Assembly: GCF_025698545.1 (NCBI RefSeq)
Contig: NC_068571.1
Span: 48,393,733-48,457,732 of the forward strand
Direction: 5' to 3'
Origin: Gossypium raimondii
Lineage: Eukaryota > Streptophyta > Magnoliopsida > Malvales > Malvaceae
DNA: 64,000 bases
In this document: positions 36,245 to 49,256 of the stretch, one piece after another
How positions within the stretch are numbered: position 1 is the stretch's first letter
Layout of the letters: each line of letters opens with the position of its first letter
Notes under the pieces: model-generated
Databases searched by the model: none
Told to the model about the DNA's origin: nothing
Seen by the model: only the letters and a program-made list of their open reading frames with translations
Program-made: the position numbers and the translations under genes

Positions 36245-36396
36245 GACATGTTTTTTTAATACATTTGTTTAAAACTATTCATAATCTCTCTTCAATTCTT
36301 AAATAGAAGTATAAATGAGCTTCAACACATTCAAACCTATATCCTCCTATATAAACAACAATATCGATACTAAATCGAGTTAGGACTCAATCGATT
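36245..36396 (-). mobile_element. SINE family, copy 4 (minus strand)
   Basis: TTTTTTTAATACATTTG, AACTATTCATAATCTCTC, ACACATTCAAACCTATATCC and ...GAGTTAGGACTCAATCGATT follow the order of the other minus-strand copies. Confidence 0.55.
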
Positions 36397-38870
36397 AAAA
36401 TGACAGATAAAAAGAAATGTAAATTCTATCATGTTCCCCTTGGTGCTTATATTGGTATTTATTGAGGTGAAATGATGAGTGGATTTTGGGTTCATGGTGT
36501 TGGGTGTAGCATCATAAATTCATATTATATATTATCATTTTAATTAATTAATTAAATTCGGAAAATGTTTGAATATTGCAACGGTTAAGTTTGGTTTAAT
36601 GCACCTCTTAATAATAAATTAATAAAAGAAACAAAAATAAATAGGAATTTTTATTCGTTAGCCAACACTTCTTGACTTTTTCTTTCACAAATGCTGCACC
36701 TAAAATTATAGTTTTTTTATAATATTTGAGTTCTAATGATTCCTTCACAAAAGTTTATCCATTTTTTTTATTATTTTCATCGAAATTTGATTATTACATC
36801 ACCCAAACATTTGATTTATTTAATTAAGAGTGTTCGCGTCATTTCTAAAACATGAATTAATTTATAAGTATCGTTTTAGAATTAGATTAAATAAATTGAA
36901 TCGAAAGTCAATTGAAATATCAATCAAAATGAAAGGTTAGATCAATTGACTCTTTGGACTAGTTTTTTTTTTCTTTTAATAATTTATTTAATTAAACAGT
37001 AAAATTGATCAGACTGAACAACCAAATCGAATCTAAAATTTGTGATTTGTCCAATTTGATTCTAAGAACTTTGTATACATGAATAGCCTATGTGATTATT
37101 TAGTATTGTAGGTACGTGAGTTGCACTTGAATGACATCTCAAATTCGAGTCTTACGACATATAAATCATGTGTATTCCGTTTATATTTACTCTATGCTAA
37201 GTTTGAATATTTTTCACATTTATTTTAGTTTCTAATTTTCAATCCAATTATATTTTATAGTCCCCGTTGTTTACAATAATATCGTGAATTTAAATGCTTG
37301 AAGGCATTATTTGTAAAGTAAAACGGATCCAAATTATGAATATTTAAAATTAATATATGTGTTTGTTGTAAATATATTGTAAATAGTAATTAAAATATAA
37401 TAAAATATTTTTTAAGAAAAAATAAAAACACATTATTCCTTTTATAATTGTGGAAGGAGAATGAAATTGTTTGGAATCAAATTTAAACTTTATGTTTATA
37501 ACACAATGTTATTGCCATTAAATTAAAAATTGTTCACAAAATAAAACACATTTTTAGATCATGTTGGTGTCCATATTATTGCATTATTTAATTATATTTG
37601 AAATTATGGTATATACATCAAACTAAGGCATGCATTTCGAATAATAAAATTCGTTGAAACTGTGAACAAAAATAAAAAGAAAAAACTAGGTCGTTTAAAC
37701 ATAAGCATTAATTGAACAAAACAATAATAATAATAGTCAGTTGTGATGGGATCTACAATATTATAATTGGCAATGAATCATATAATATAAAAAATAATCA
37801 AGTTGAAGTATACCATGAATCAGGATACACCCACATTATGTTTACGAAAAAATTAATAAATATTTAGGTGTAATGGTAAGTCACATTGTATTTTTAAGTT
37901 CAATTTTAGAGATTACATTATTACAAAAAGTCAACTCCAAACCCCAATCATACAAAAACACACACTTTTTTAAAAATAAAAAGTCTTATTTATTCGTTAT
38001 AATGCTACATTAAGTATCACGTGCTTGTCTGAATAATAATAACAACAATAAGCAAAAAAATCCTTTAAAAATTATGTATTTATTTGGTTTTATAAAGAAA
38101 TATAGTAATAGATAGTACAAGTCAAATGGTGATTAGCTTGTAATCCCCATTTAGTATTTTGAGTAAATATATTTTTTATAATAAAATTTATAATAAAATT
38201 GACATTTACAATCTACATAGATAAAGCTCAAGGAAATATATATGATCTTGCAATGGAATTGTAATTAAATTTGTTATTTTTAAATTGTTCTTGGCCATCG
38301 CATTATTGAGACAAAACATCGATAATGCTTAAAAGTTGACGGTACGTGTTAAGCTTACATACATGTGGATGAATGGAACTAATCTTATAACATGTGACTA
38401 CTTGTTGTGAGACAAATACACTAAACATAACTCGTTATAAGAGTTTTATTTGATATTTCATTTGAGTTTCTATAGAAATACTTCCATGTGTCAGTAGTGT
38501 AAATAATCCTTAGACCATGTGACGCTGGCTTATCTTATATGTTGAGTGTCATACTTGGATTCATCACGAAATAGATCCATAATGGCAAATGCTTAAGGTG
38601 AGATGTTTTGGGTATGATATGCCATAAAGGTGGGAAGTGGTCCAATGCGGATAAATCACCCTAAGTGATATGAGAGGACATATCCTATATGCTCTTGACT
38701 TGTATTAATCACAAGTTCTTGGCAAAGACAATTAGTCTAGGTTAAAAAAAGGAATTGTAAGATTAACATTTATAAGCGAAGGTAGACGTTGTACCAAAGC
38801 TTTTAGCTTATTTGGGATATTTTTATGGAATGATCGAATTACATATAAGTACCAAACACTGAAAGTTCAT
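36397..38870. other. AT-rich interval with a probable retroelement remnant
   Basis: AT-rich with no open frame of note. A more complex segment at 38290-38800 (around CCATGTGACGCTGGC and CCAATGCGGATAAATCACC) adjoins the gag relic and is probably non-coding DNA of the same element. Confidence 0.35.
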
Positions 38871-38877
38871 TTCGAAA

Positions 38878-39063
38878 ATTAAATTTTAACTCTTGTATCA
38901 ATATCCTTTGCCTCATCTATAGCAATCACATTTCACAAATCGTTCATATAGATATCCTAAAATCTTTTGAGCCAGCTTGGCATTTGAATGCTCCTCACTA
39001 AGAACAAAAGCTTGGTTAGAGATGTCACATAATTTAGCATAAAAGTTAGAAATTGCTTCTTCA
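38878..39063 (-). pseudogene. Copia gag (UBN2-type) fragment
   Basis: On the minus strand from about 39062 the frame reads DEEAISNFYAKLCDISNQAF, then VLSEEHSNAKLAQKILGYL and, after a one-base frameshift, VIAIDEAKDIDTRV. This follows the plant copia gag pattern FYAKLCDISNEAF...KLVRKVLRSLP...VTAIEEAKD. It is a short, frameshifted relic. The segment at about 39440-39660, with repeated GTACTGATACT / TATTGATACT words, is probably non-coding DNA of the same element. Confidence 0.7.
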
Positions 39064-40696
39064 TCTCATTCTAAAAAATTCAAACTTGAATATAAACATT
39101 TGATGTTTGGATTGTTTCATAGTAGCGGTGTCTTCATATGCTATTTAGAGAATAGCCCAAGCTCTATAAGCTTGGAGATGCGTAAAACCCCTTACCCAAT
39201 CCAAAAACTTGATTGGACAAAGAGCGCTTCAATCGTCTCCAAAGCAACAACGATCAATCTAACTTTTACTAAATACTCATTTTAGCCGGAATCAAATCAT
39301 CTATCATCAAATTAGGCATTCATAAATAAATAAAACCAAAAACTTAAAGTCATAATGAATTTAAAACAATATTAGAAGGCCTAAATGCACTACTGTTGCT
39401 TAGACCAATTTTCAACTAATTTTGGGCTCAAAGTCTCGGAGTACCGATCCTCCAAAGAAAGTACTGATACTTGAGTGCAAGTAACAAGAACACGGTGCCT
39501 TGTACCAATACAAGCGTCCTGTTTCAAAATTTTAGCTGCTCGCTTTGAAAGTACTAGAACCAAGAGTCTGAGTATTGATACTCAACCAAGAGGTAACAAT
39601 ACATGGGTATGAGATATTGATACTCAACCCAAAAATGCAGTCAAGCAAAACTAGTCATCCAATCGTGCTCCAAAAGGTTGATCAATATCGGTCAACATTG
39701 GTCAAACCCAATAAATTATATTTTATATATTTATTTTTTAATTTTAAGAATTTTAATATTATATATTTTTAACCTATTGAATTGTTTTAAAATATATTTT
39801 TAAATTATTAATCCAAAAAATATAAAAATTGAAATATAATTCAAGATCAATTTGCTACTAAAATCTTTTTCAGAATCCACTTGAACCAAAATAATCAACA
39901 TTAGGAGGGAGAATTACTAGAGTCCAGTTTCCTCCCTTTATGGACTTGATCTATATCCATACCCTTTTCCCCAAAAGGCAGGCCGAATCTATGTTGTTGA
40001 AAGGATTTCCTCTTCTAATATATTAGGTGAAATTCTCCTATTAGATATTGTACTTTGTGTAAGTTGTAAATTTAGTGTCGGTATTTTAATTTGACCCTTT
40101 TCGATCTTTATTGAAAATTTTAGTCCTAATCAAATGGTAACGATTAAATTCATTAAGTTAAGTTCTGTTATTTTCCAAATTTTATATGTCAATGTGTAAT
40201 ACTACGTCAGCTCGTTATTTCCACTACTCACAAAAAAAATAGTTAATAGATTTAACAACTATTGTTTGCATTAAGTTTGAAATTTTGAATAAAAAATATA
40301 TAGCGACTAATAATGATCTTATCGGAAAATATGGACAAATATATAACTTTACGCATGATACGGGACTAACAACATAATTTAACCAAATAGATTTAACTGC
40401 TATCATTTAATCGGGATATAAATTTTAAAATTCAGAAAATATAAAAACTAAAATTGATTAAATTAAAACAATTTACACAATTTAATAATTCCAAAATCCA
40501 AATTCTTAGGGCTCTAAATTCAGTCACATGTAAGGTTTACGACAGTATAGACGTAATGTAAATTGTGGTCTCTCTTATATATAAAATTCCATCATTTCTA
40601 ATTTCTCTTATTCTCCTCTTCCATGACTTGCATGCATCCAACGAATCCCAATGATTTTCCTTGTAATAGCTAAAGAAATGTGCAAGAAAATATATT

Positions 40697-40699
<3 letters not shown>

Positions 40700-40735
<36 letters not shown>
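40700..40735. repeat. (TA)n microsatellite
   Basis: About 18 perfect TA units. Confidence 0.95.
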
Positions 40736-40741
<6 letters not shown>

Positions 40742-41048
40742 TCAAGGTATTGTTTATGTTAATTTTATGGTCGGTGAAAATTAATCTTTTCGAGGTTTTT
40801 GGCTACTCTTCCCAACAATGTCATTTACATTATTTAAATATGAGCGTTTTTCCTGAAAATATAATATGCCTTACCATTATATCAAACACTTGTTGATTTC
40901 TTACTCACATATTTAACTCGTTATCTGATATCTATTCCAAAATGGCATTATATTAAATCCAATAAAAGTAGTTTATAGGATTAATTACCAAAAGCCTAGC
41001 TATACTTTGTACACTTCTATGAAAGACATAAATCCTTTTGTCATAGTC

Positions 41049-41180
41049 AAATAGAAACCACGAGGCGTAACGTAGTGGTTGCTCACCTCGTCGCCTAATT
41101 ATGTGGTTGAGGCTTTGATCTCCGTTCTAAGAAAGAAGCACATTTCATGGTTGATAATTCTCATATTTAGAGTTGTTTTA
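41049..41180 (+). mobile_element. Possible tRNA-derived SINE of a second type
   Basis: GGCGTAACGTAGTGGTTGC resembles a pol III A-box with its AGTGG core. GGCTTTGATCTCC, about 45 bases on, resembles a degenerate B-box (GGTTCGANTCC). No matching copy and no target duplication were found in the window, so this is tentative. Confidence 0.35.
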
Positions 41181-44046
41181 TTACAATTATATACAGTTTT
41201 AGGAGGTAATTTTAGCATTTAGATTAGTTTGTAGTGTATTTTAGAGTTTTTTTTATTAATTATGTTTTGTTCGATTATTATCATTTTTAGAGTTAGTTCG
41301 GGTTTACTTGTTATTTTCTTCTTTACATTGCAAGTCTCGAATGAAGAATGAAAGGTTTGGAGTATAGAGTAAAAAGTAGTGAAGAGAAGACTTCCGCTCC
41401 ACCAAATCTCAGTATGGTTGAGAACAGTCTTCAATTCAGAATTTTCAAACAGTAAGCAATTTGCTCCATCACAATTTTGTGTCTAGTGGAACGGAAAAAT
41501 TAAAACCCTAAAAATAAGGGGTAACATAATTTAACAAGTAAAGGAGAGTTTTTAAAAATTGGTTTGATGTAATTTAACAAGTGCACTTGCGTAACAAATT
41601 TTTACACACCAACGGTCAGTTGTTTACTTTTTCAAAAAACACTCTCAATGAGAGAGCTAATCATTGCTATCGGTATTCGGTAATGGATAATATGATTTTC
41701 ACAAATAATAATCTCATATCAAGCTCTTACAAATTGTAGCATTAAGATAATTTAGAAGCGATCCCAAAGTAATGCAATAAGACAAATCAATGAGCAATTT
41801 TGATATAACTAAATCTCTTTATGTTCAATCAAACTCAAACTTGATTATTGGCAATTTAAAATATTAGATCGAAAACTATGAACATGGCATAACATCATTA
41901 CTAGTGTGAAAACACAAACTCAATTATTGACCAGTTAAAATATTAGAGGATTTTATCTAAATACCATCCTCAGACCGAACAAGACTTATCTCAGATCGTA
42001 AAATGGATTAAACCACCTTGTATATATAAATCATTACTAGGATGTTTTAGTGCTTGCTTTCAACCTATCATCCTAAAAAACTAACAATCGAAATTTCACC
42101 CACCAAAGTTTCCAAAGATCACCCCATCGTTGCCTGTTCAAATCAGCAAACGGTACAAGCAAGAGTCTAGTCTTTGATCCTTATCATCACCAAACATGTA
42201 GGGTTTTGCATACTGGCTCGTAGTCTCTAATGAATATGATTATTTTGCTTTATGACTATCATCATTCTTCATCCATATAATATGCTAAGTCAGGTCATTA
42301 TCTTCTGGTCATGGTTTCATTGAACAGGCCATTATTGTTGGTTTCATTGAACGGTGTGGCCCATCATGGATTGCAACAAAATATAGTTAGACTAAGGTGC
42401 TTGCCTTTTGAAAATGAATATATATCAGATACTCATATCAAATGAGTAAATAGTAAGTCAAAATATAAGGTAAAACATTTTCAAGAAACTATATTAAGAA
42501 TAGTTAGTTTCAATGGTGAATTTTAGCATTAAGTTTTGAAGGAGTTAAATAAAATTTTTAAAAACTTGGGAGGAGGCAAAGCTCCCTAAGCCTAATGGTT
42601 GTTTGTTTGTTTTTTATTACTTCTCTTCCATATATAAAATGATTGGAAAGCAGTATTATTAGGATACTAATAATTTTATGTTACAAACTTGAATACAAAT
42701 TATCCTAAATCTTAATGGATTGAGAGAAACTCAAGAAAGAAATAATGTTTTGTAATACTATTTTCACTCTAATTTTAATATGAAATATTTATTTGTAGTG
42801 GGTCAATAAATACATAATTGCCTGCTAGAAAAATTCATGAATTTCGGCTAAAAAAAAAAAAAAAAACTTTCTACTAAATTTGGAACTCAACTTACCATTA
42901 GATGCAACTTTTTAAAAAATCTTGAGTGTTGTTGCATATACGTATATAAATTACGTTAACAGGACAATTGTGATTATTTGATAAATATATAAACACAAAA
43001 ATTTATATTAAGTTTGTTATGTACTTATGATCACCAACCTGAAAACTAAATAAGGTCCAAGTCGCCTACCTGCGACTCGGCTAGGGCCCACCAGATGGAT
43101 GCGTGCAAGTCTTACCGTACGAAGTTGGCAAGGGGAGCTTGCAGCCTCAGGTCGCATATACCCAAGGAGTTCGCATGTGGGGGCCACGAAGTCCAACAGG
43201 CAGTCTAGAACAGTACATGTGTCCAGCATGCATAGAGTCTACTAAGAACGTCAATTTCATGAACAGTAACTATATATATAAATATTTAATTATCCTCGTT
43301 AATTAGACATGATGAAAAATTACTCAACAAAGTTATTTATTAAAAAAACACTTAATATATATTATATACAACAACAAAGGATGATTTTCAAGCTTGAACT
43401 TGAAAAAGAGTTTATGAGCATTTTTAAACACTTTGATTTGTAACTTGAATATAATATATATTTATTTCGTTTTTTAATATAATAATAATTCGAACTCAAA
43501 TATTTATTTTAAAGTAATTACATATATTTGCTCTGTTGATGTTTCCAGTTATGAGCTAAATTTTTATTAATTGATGAGGAATTAATGAGGATGTGTGTTG
43601 GTTTGATTGAAAATATTGTCGAAAAGCATGGTTAATGTGTTGAATTGATTTGGCTTAGTTTTGATTTAATGATTGACACACATTAGATCATATGAACTAG
43701 GGAAAAAATGTGACTTTTGTTGACTAAATCAGTTGAATATAATTGTGTGAAGTAAAGCCAACTAAGATGCATGGGTGTGCTAGTGTTTTTTTTTTTTTCT
43801 CTCAAGAAAAACAACTAATAGATACATTTTTAAATAATTATAAAGTAGAATCGATCTATTATAATACTTAGATAAATAAAGAATCAGATATGACATGTAC
43901 AATTACTTATGATAGAATTGGGAACACATGTATGCGTTTAAATCATCATATGCTAGTGGATTTAGGCACATAATATTATTCACAAGTAAATATAATTAAT
44001 TAGGGTTTAGAAATTTAAGGATAATTTAGAAAATCTTTTCTTTTTT

Positions 44047-44408
44047 ATTAAAATATGTCATAAGTCCTAATATTATTCACAAGTATGAAATTTGGTCTAT
44101 AATTTTATTTATTGAATTCAATCTCTCTACTTCTCAAATTTTAAAATTCAAATCCAATTGTTAACACTATTAAATCTTTTTGTTAAATTTGTTGGCATGA
44201 CACTTTTAAAAAATGCTCACTTGGTAGCCATGCAACTAAAAAATGATGTTATAATGAACTTGAATTTAACAAAATAATTTTAATATGTTAACAATTGGGC
44301 ATAATTTTGAAACCTAAAAAGTAGAGAAACTAAATTTCTAGAAATAGAAACACATCGAATAAATTCTAAATTTACGAAGAGTACAATGACTTATGACATA
44401 TTTTAACC
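44047..44408. mobile_element. MITE family B, intergenic copy
   Basis: TTAAAATATGTCATAAGTCC at the left and GACATATTTTAACC at the right are inverse ends. The interior is collinear with the element in RBOH intron 3 (CACTTGGTAGCCATGCAACT). Confidence 0.7.
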
Positions 44409-45175
44409 ATTTTTTTTAAAGTTTAAGTATTACAAATACAATACATTCACAAGTACATCACAAGTACAAATATATGTCTTGACTTGTATGGAACGATGGT
44501 TAAAACTTTTGTCAAACATCCGTTTGACATAGGGTCAAACCGTGTTACTCCATCCCCTACCCCCAATATGGTATAAAAAATATTATATAGAATTAAACTA
44601 GTACAAAGCATAACAGACAAAGAATATAAAAGAATTAGACAAAACTAACACATAGTGGAGGGGATCAAGGTGGTGCAATGAAGGTCGGTCCACCTATAAA
44701 GGTCAAGAGTTAGAAAAAGGACAAGATGTTCTAAAAGTAGGAGAGGTCTTCTTATCTATTATCATGATATGGTTAGATAAGCATTTAATGTCGTTAAATG
44801 CATAATGAATAATTACAAATACGTTTCATAAGATTTTATCAATATGATTTAATTAAATCTAAATATACTTTTTATTATCTTGAAAGTAAGACCAAGTTTA
44901 AGTTAGAACAACATTCTTTTTTTAAGCCCGGATGATAGGATGCGCGAAATCATGGCCTTAATCAAGCCAGAGTCACATAACTCATTGTCCCTCGGCCTCC
45001 GACTCATGTACAAACTCAACCTCTTAATCAAATTTGACTTCGTCTTTTTACTTTAAAGTGATACCAAAGCTTTTCATAGTGGTAGGTGTTTGATGTTTCT
45101 CTTTCACACACAAAAATCAATACTTTCTTGTTTAAATAAAAAATTTAAACAAATAATATTATTTAGTTAAAATAT
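44409..45175. other. Intergenic segment between two family B elements
   Basis: Mixed-composition DNA (44480-45070) with no open frame. Words such as GTCAAACCGTG and CTCGGCCTCCGACTCATG suggest a decayed LTR, but ends were not found. Confidence 0.3.
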
Positions 45176-45535
45176 CTCATAAGTTTTATATTCTTCACAA
45201 ATTTAGAATTTAGAATTTAATTTTATATTTTTATTTTTAAGAATTTAAAATTTTACTTTTTATATTTTAAAGTTCAGGTCTAATTGTTAATATTGTTATT
45301 CCTTTTAGTTAAATTTATTGATGTAACATTTTAAAATAAAATAAAATAAATACTTACTTGGTAGCAATATAACTAAAAATGACGTTATAATGAACTTGGA
45401 TTTAACAAAACAATTTTAACTATTGAACATGAACTTTAAAATATGAAAAGTAGAGGAACTAAATTCTCAAAAATAAAATATATAAAATTAAAGTAAAATT
45501 TACAAAATTACATATACTTATAGAATATTTTAATC
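45176..45535. mobile_element. MITE family B, second intergenic copy
   Basis: Starts GTTAAAATATCTCATAAG and ends AGAATATTTTAATC. It shares ACTTGGTAGCAATATAACT and AAATGACGTTATAATGAACT with the copies at 32632 and 44047, and is the most diverged copy. Confidence 0.65.
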
Positions 45536-45734
45536 TATTATTTGCCTTCAATGAATTGAAAATTAAGGGTTTTTATTTTTATTTTACAGGTGTTAAAATT
45601 TGTCTTACATCTTCATTTATTTATTATTTACCGTAAATTGTCGTAAATCATCACACTATCACAATATATTTATGGCATGTATAGACTGACTTTCACACAT
45701 ATTTTATTTGTTCGAGAACCGACTAAACCGTAGC

Positions 45735-45748
45735 TCTGATACCACTAA
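45735..45748 (-). other. tRNA-iMet primer-binding site of a gypsy-like element
   Basis: On the minus strand TGGTATCAGAGC follows the LTR end GGTGTTACA after a few bases. This is the standard initiator-methionine tRNA primer site of plant LTR retrotransposons and shows that the element runs on the minus strand. Confidence 0.8.
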
Positions 45749-45750
45749 AA

Positions 45751-48437
45751 TGTAACACCCCTTACCCGTATTTCTTAACGGAATATAGTATGAGGTATTA
45801 CAATTTTTTTTTAAATTTCGACAGTATTTCTGCTTATTTTTACATACAACCCACTGCAAGTTTTCAATCACACTTTCAAACAAATCCAATAATCCAACCA
45901 AAAACAGTTGTATGATCATACTCAATTTGTCTAATAATAAACATCAACATTTTAAACCGAAACATACTATATATTTGTTTACGCCATAATACATAAAGTC
46001 GTCTATACATGCCATGTTTCCAAAATATGAGTTGCAAAATACCCAAGCGTTGATGATAGTGTAGATGATTATCTGACTTCGCCCAAGTTCCATGCCACTA
46101 TAATCAAGGGGAAAATAAAAACGAGTAAGCATACAGCTTAGTAAGTAAACATATGACAGATAAATAAATTTCTCACAAGGTTACACCATAGTATAATTTT
46201 AATCACAAATAAATTTCATTGTTTGTTCAATTTCCAGCAAGCTATTTTTTTGCGTCATAGTCACTAATTTATTTTTATCTTGAGCTACAGGGATCCAAAT
46301 TGAATTCTGTAAATTTTCCCCGAAACTAGACTCATGTACCTTTCCACCATAAAATTTTTAGAATTTTTAGTTTAGCCAATTAGTACAGTTTATTCTTTAA
46401 ACTTTCCCCTGTTTCACTACCTGACAGCTCTGACCTCCCTTTACTAAAATTTACTTAACTCCCTGTAAAAAATTAAAAAAATGTTCCAATTTATTTATAT
46501 TAAAAATAGACTCATCAAGAAATCCAGGCATATAAATTTCAAGCCATAATTATTTTTATACAATTTTTGGTGATTTTCCAAAGTTGGAACAGGGGATTCC
46601 GAAATCAATCCAGCCCTGTCTCAAATAAATCCAAATATCCTCAAATATACAACTCTTTTGCTTCCTCTGTTTCTTTCATATGAAAATAGACTCACTCAGC
46701 TTTAATTTCATATATTATTCAACCTTCAATTCATTTTCCACCATTTATGGTGATTTTTCAAAGTTTCCCAACTGCTGTTGTTCGAAACAGGTTTGTATTT
46801 AAATTGTTTCTTTTGTACTTTTGATATTTCCTCCCATCTTATACATGGGTTGATTAAGTATCAAACCCAATATTCCTCCCATAACCTTGTCCACCATATG
46901 TATAAATATTCACCTTCCCAATTTACTCGTTGAACACTCGGAATGATAACTGCTATTTGTGGATTCAAAGACTTAGCAACCACTCAAATGATTCGGGAAT
47001 CAAGACTTAGCAACCCCTTTTTACATTCAAGGATATGGTGGAATCAGCACATAGCAACCACCAGTGATTCGGGGAATCAGCACTTAGCAACCCCTTTCAC
47101 ATTCAAGGATATGGTGGAATCAGCACTTAACAACCACCAAAGAGTCGGGGAATCAGCACTTAGCTACCCCTTGAGGGAATCAGCACTTAGCAGCCCCTTT
47201 CACATTCAAAGATATGGTGGAATCAGCACTTAGCAACCCCTTGTTATTCAATATAATCCGGCTTATTCCGAGTGTTCAACCAAAAACTGTGTTTTTCAAC
47301 ACTTTACCACTTCTCCCAATTTAATCACATTTTTAGGATCTTTGCCAAATATTTATTTTATGTTCAAATAAATCTCAACACATATCAAATAATATCAAAA
47401 TAATACATTATTTCACATGTTTACTTACCTCGGTGCAAAATATCGTGATTTTGCAATTTACTCCACTACTTTCTCTTTTCCCCGTTTGAGGTATTCTTCT
47501 CATCTTTCTTGATCTATAATAACAAATTTAACTCATTTAATGTTCACATTTATTAAAATAATCATCCACTCAACTTTTTGAAAAATTACAATTTTGCCCC
47601 CAAACTTTTGCATATTTACATTTTCATCCCTAAGCTCAGAAATTAAACTTCATCTATTATTCTTATGTTTTATGACATGCTGAACATTTTTCCCTTCTAT
47701 GACAACATCAAATTCTCACTCTAACACACACTTTTGAACATTAGGTATTTTTACCGATCAGGTCTATTTACCCGCTGCTTAAAATCGCTTAGCAAAAGTT
47801 GTTTAACATAATTTCTAGCTTCATATTCCACCATAAAACAGCAAAATAAACACATTTCATCTATGGGTATTTTTCCAAATATGAACCCTAGCACTAATTA
47901 TTGCTAGAATAAGCTAAATTAAGCTGTGGACTCCAAAACGTAACTAACATTAAACGGGCTTGGGATCACTTACTATGGAGCTTGGAAGCTTGAAAACCCT
48001 AACTATGGCTTCCCCCTTGCTGATTTCGTTCACCATGAAGAAGATGAGCATATTTTGCCATCTTTTTCCCATTTAATTCTATTTAATTACCAAATGACTA
48101 AAATGCCCTTACTTAAAAAAAATCTGTTTCACTAATTCTATGCCCATTTTTGTCCATCAACTAACTAATGGTCTAATTACCACATAAAGATCTCCAATTT
48201 AAAATTTCATAACAATTAGATACCTCTAAGATGTAGAACTCAACTTTTGCACTTTTTAGAATTTTGTCCTTTTGACTAAATTGAGTGCCCAAACGTTGAA
48301 ATTTTCGAACGAAATTTTTACGAAAATTTTCCGTAAAATTGTAGACCATGAAAATATAATAATAACCATATTTTCTCTCGTCGGATTTGTGGTCCCGAAA
48401 CCACTGTTCCGACTAGGCCTAGAGTCGGGCTGTTACA
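45751..48437 (-). mobile_element. Long LTR of a gypsy-like retrotransposon
   Basis: In minus orientation the LTR starts TGTAACAGCCCGACTC at 48437 and ends TACGGGTAAGGGGTGTTACA at 45751, next to the primer-binding site. It is about 2.69 kb long. Only a short piece of internal sequence remains below 45735, so this is a nearly solo 5' LTR of a truncated element. It includes a short-unit repeat at 46940-47240. No coding sequence is present. Confidence 0.8.
46940..47240. repeat. Tandem repeat inside the gypsy LTR
   Basis: At least six copies of GGAATCAGCACTTAGCAACC-like units, separated by CCTTTCACATTCAAGGATAT segments. Some copies are deleted (near 47160-47190). The repeat produces an accidental open frame at 46943-47233. 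Confidence 0.85.
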
Positions 48438-48442
48438 TGGCC

Positions 48443-48565
48443 CATTTATCAAGGATGTTTATCCTTACACCCACGTTGTAGGATCAAATCGCAAAAATTA
48501 TCAATTAGTGATATGTATATGGAACAATAATTTGCTCGGATAGTGATATGTGATCAAGGGTGGAT
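48443..48565 (+). repeat. Direct duplication, copy A (123 bp)
   Basis: Starts CATTTATCAAGGATGTTTAT and ends GATCAAGGGTGGAT. It is identical to copy B at 49133-49256 except for one inserted C, and the two flank the inverted LTR fragment. Confidence 0.9.
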
Positions 48566-49132
48566 AATTCAATTTAGAGTCTTGTATCTCCAGATAAAAA
48601 TAAATTAGTGACTATGACGCAGAAAAATAGCTTGCTGGAAATTGAACAAACAATAAAATTTGTTTGTGATTAAAATTATACTATGGTGTAACCTTGTGAG
48701 AAATTTATTTATCTGTCATATGTTTACTTACTAAGCTGTATGCTTACTCGTTTTATTTTCCCTTGATTATAGTGACATGGAACTTAGGCGGTCGGATAAT
48801 CATCTACACTATCATCAGCAGCTTGGGTATTTTGCAACTCATATTTTGGAAACATGGCATGTATAGGCGACTTTATGTATTATAGGCGTAAACAAATATA
48901 TAGTATGTTTAGGTTTAAAATGTTGATGTTTATTATTAGACAAATTGAGTATGATCATACAAGCTGTTTTGGTTGGATTATTGGATTTGTTTGAAAGTGT
49001 GATTGAAAACTTGCGATTGGGTTGTATGTAAAAATAAGCGAAATCTTGAAACTTAAAAAAATTGTAATACCTCATACTACATTCCGTTAAGGAATACGGG
49101 TAAGGGTGTTACATTTAGTGTAATATCGAGCT
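48566..49132 (+). mobile_element. Inverted fragment of the gypsy LTR with primer site
   Basis: Plus-strand copy of the last part of the LTR at 45751-46300 (for example ATAAATTAGTGACTATGACG and AAATAGCTTGCTGGAAATTG), ending GGTGTTACA at 49113. It is followed by TTTAGTGTAATATCGAGCTC, a degenerate copy of the primer-binding region. It is diverged and internally rearranged relative to the first LTR. Confidence 0.8.
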
Positions 49133-49256
49133 CATTTATCAAGGATGTTTATCCTTACACCCACGTTGTAGGATCAAATCGCAAAAATTATCAATTAGTG
49201 ATATGTATATGGAACAATAATTTGCTCCGGATAGTGATATGTGATCAAGGGTGGAT
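49133..49256 (+). repeat. Direct duplication, copy B (124 bp)
   Basis: Near-perfect second copy of 48443-48565. Its right flank continues as an older repeat (GATGCAAAGGGCCACC) that is related to 49506-49740. Confidence 0.9.

Larger units (their letters stand above)
39664..44040. other. Gene-free repeat-rich interval
   Basis: Contains a foldback-like stretch at about 40050-40390, a (TA)n microsatellite at 40700 and a possible second type of tRNA-like SINE at 41049. A GC-richer island at 43040-43260 has overlapping short open frames on both strands (43017-43229 -, 43103-43306 +) that I do not recognise. No gene is supported. Confidence 0.4.

Noticed and set aside
46943..47233. 96-codon frame as a repeat protein
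   Set aside because: It is produced by the tandem repeat inside the gypsy LTR, on the strand opposite to the element, with no family resemblance.
45751..48437. TGTAACA...TGTTACA as inverted ends of a DNA transposon
   Set aside because: The adjacent tRNA-iMet primer-binding site and the absence of a transposase identify these as the ends of an LTR.
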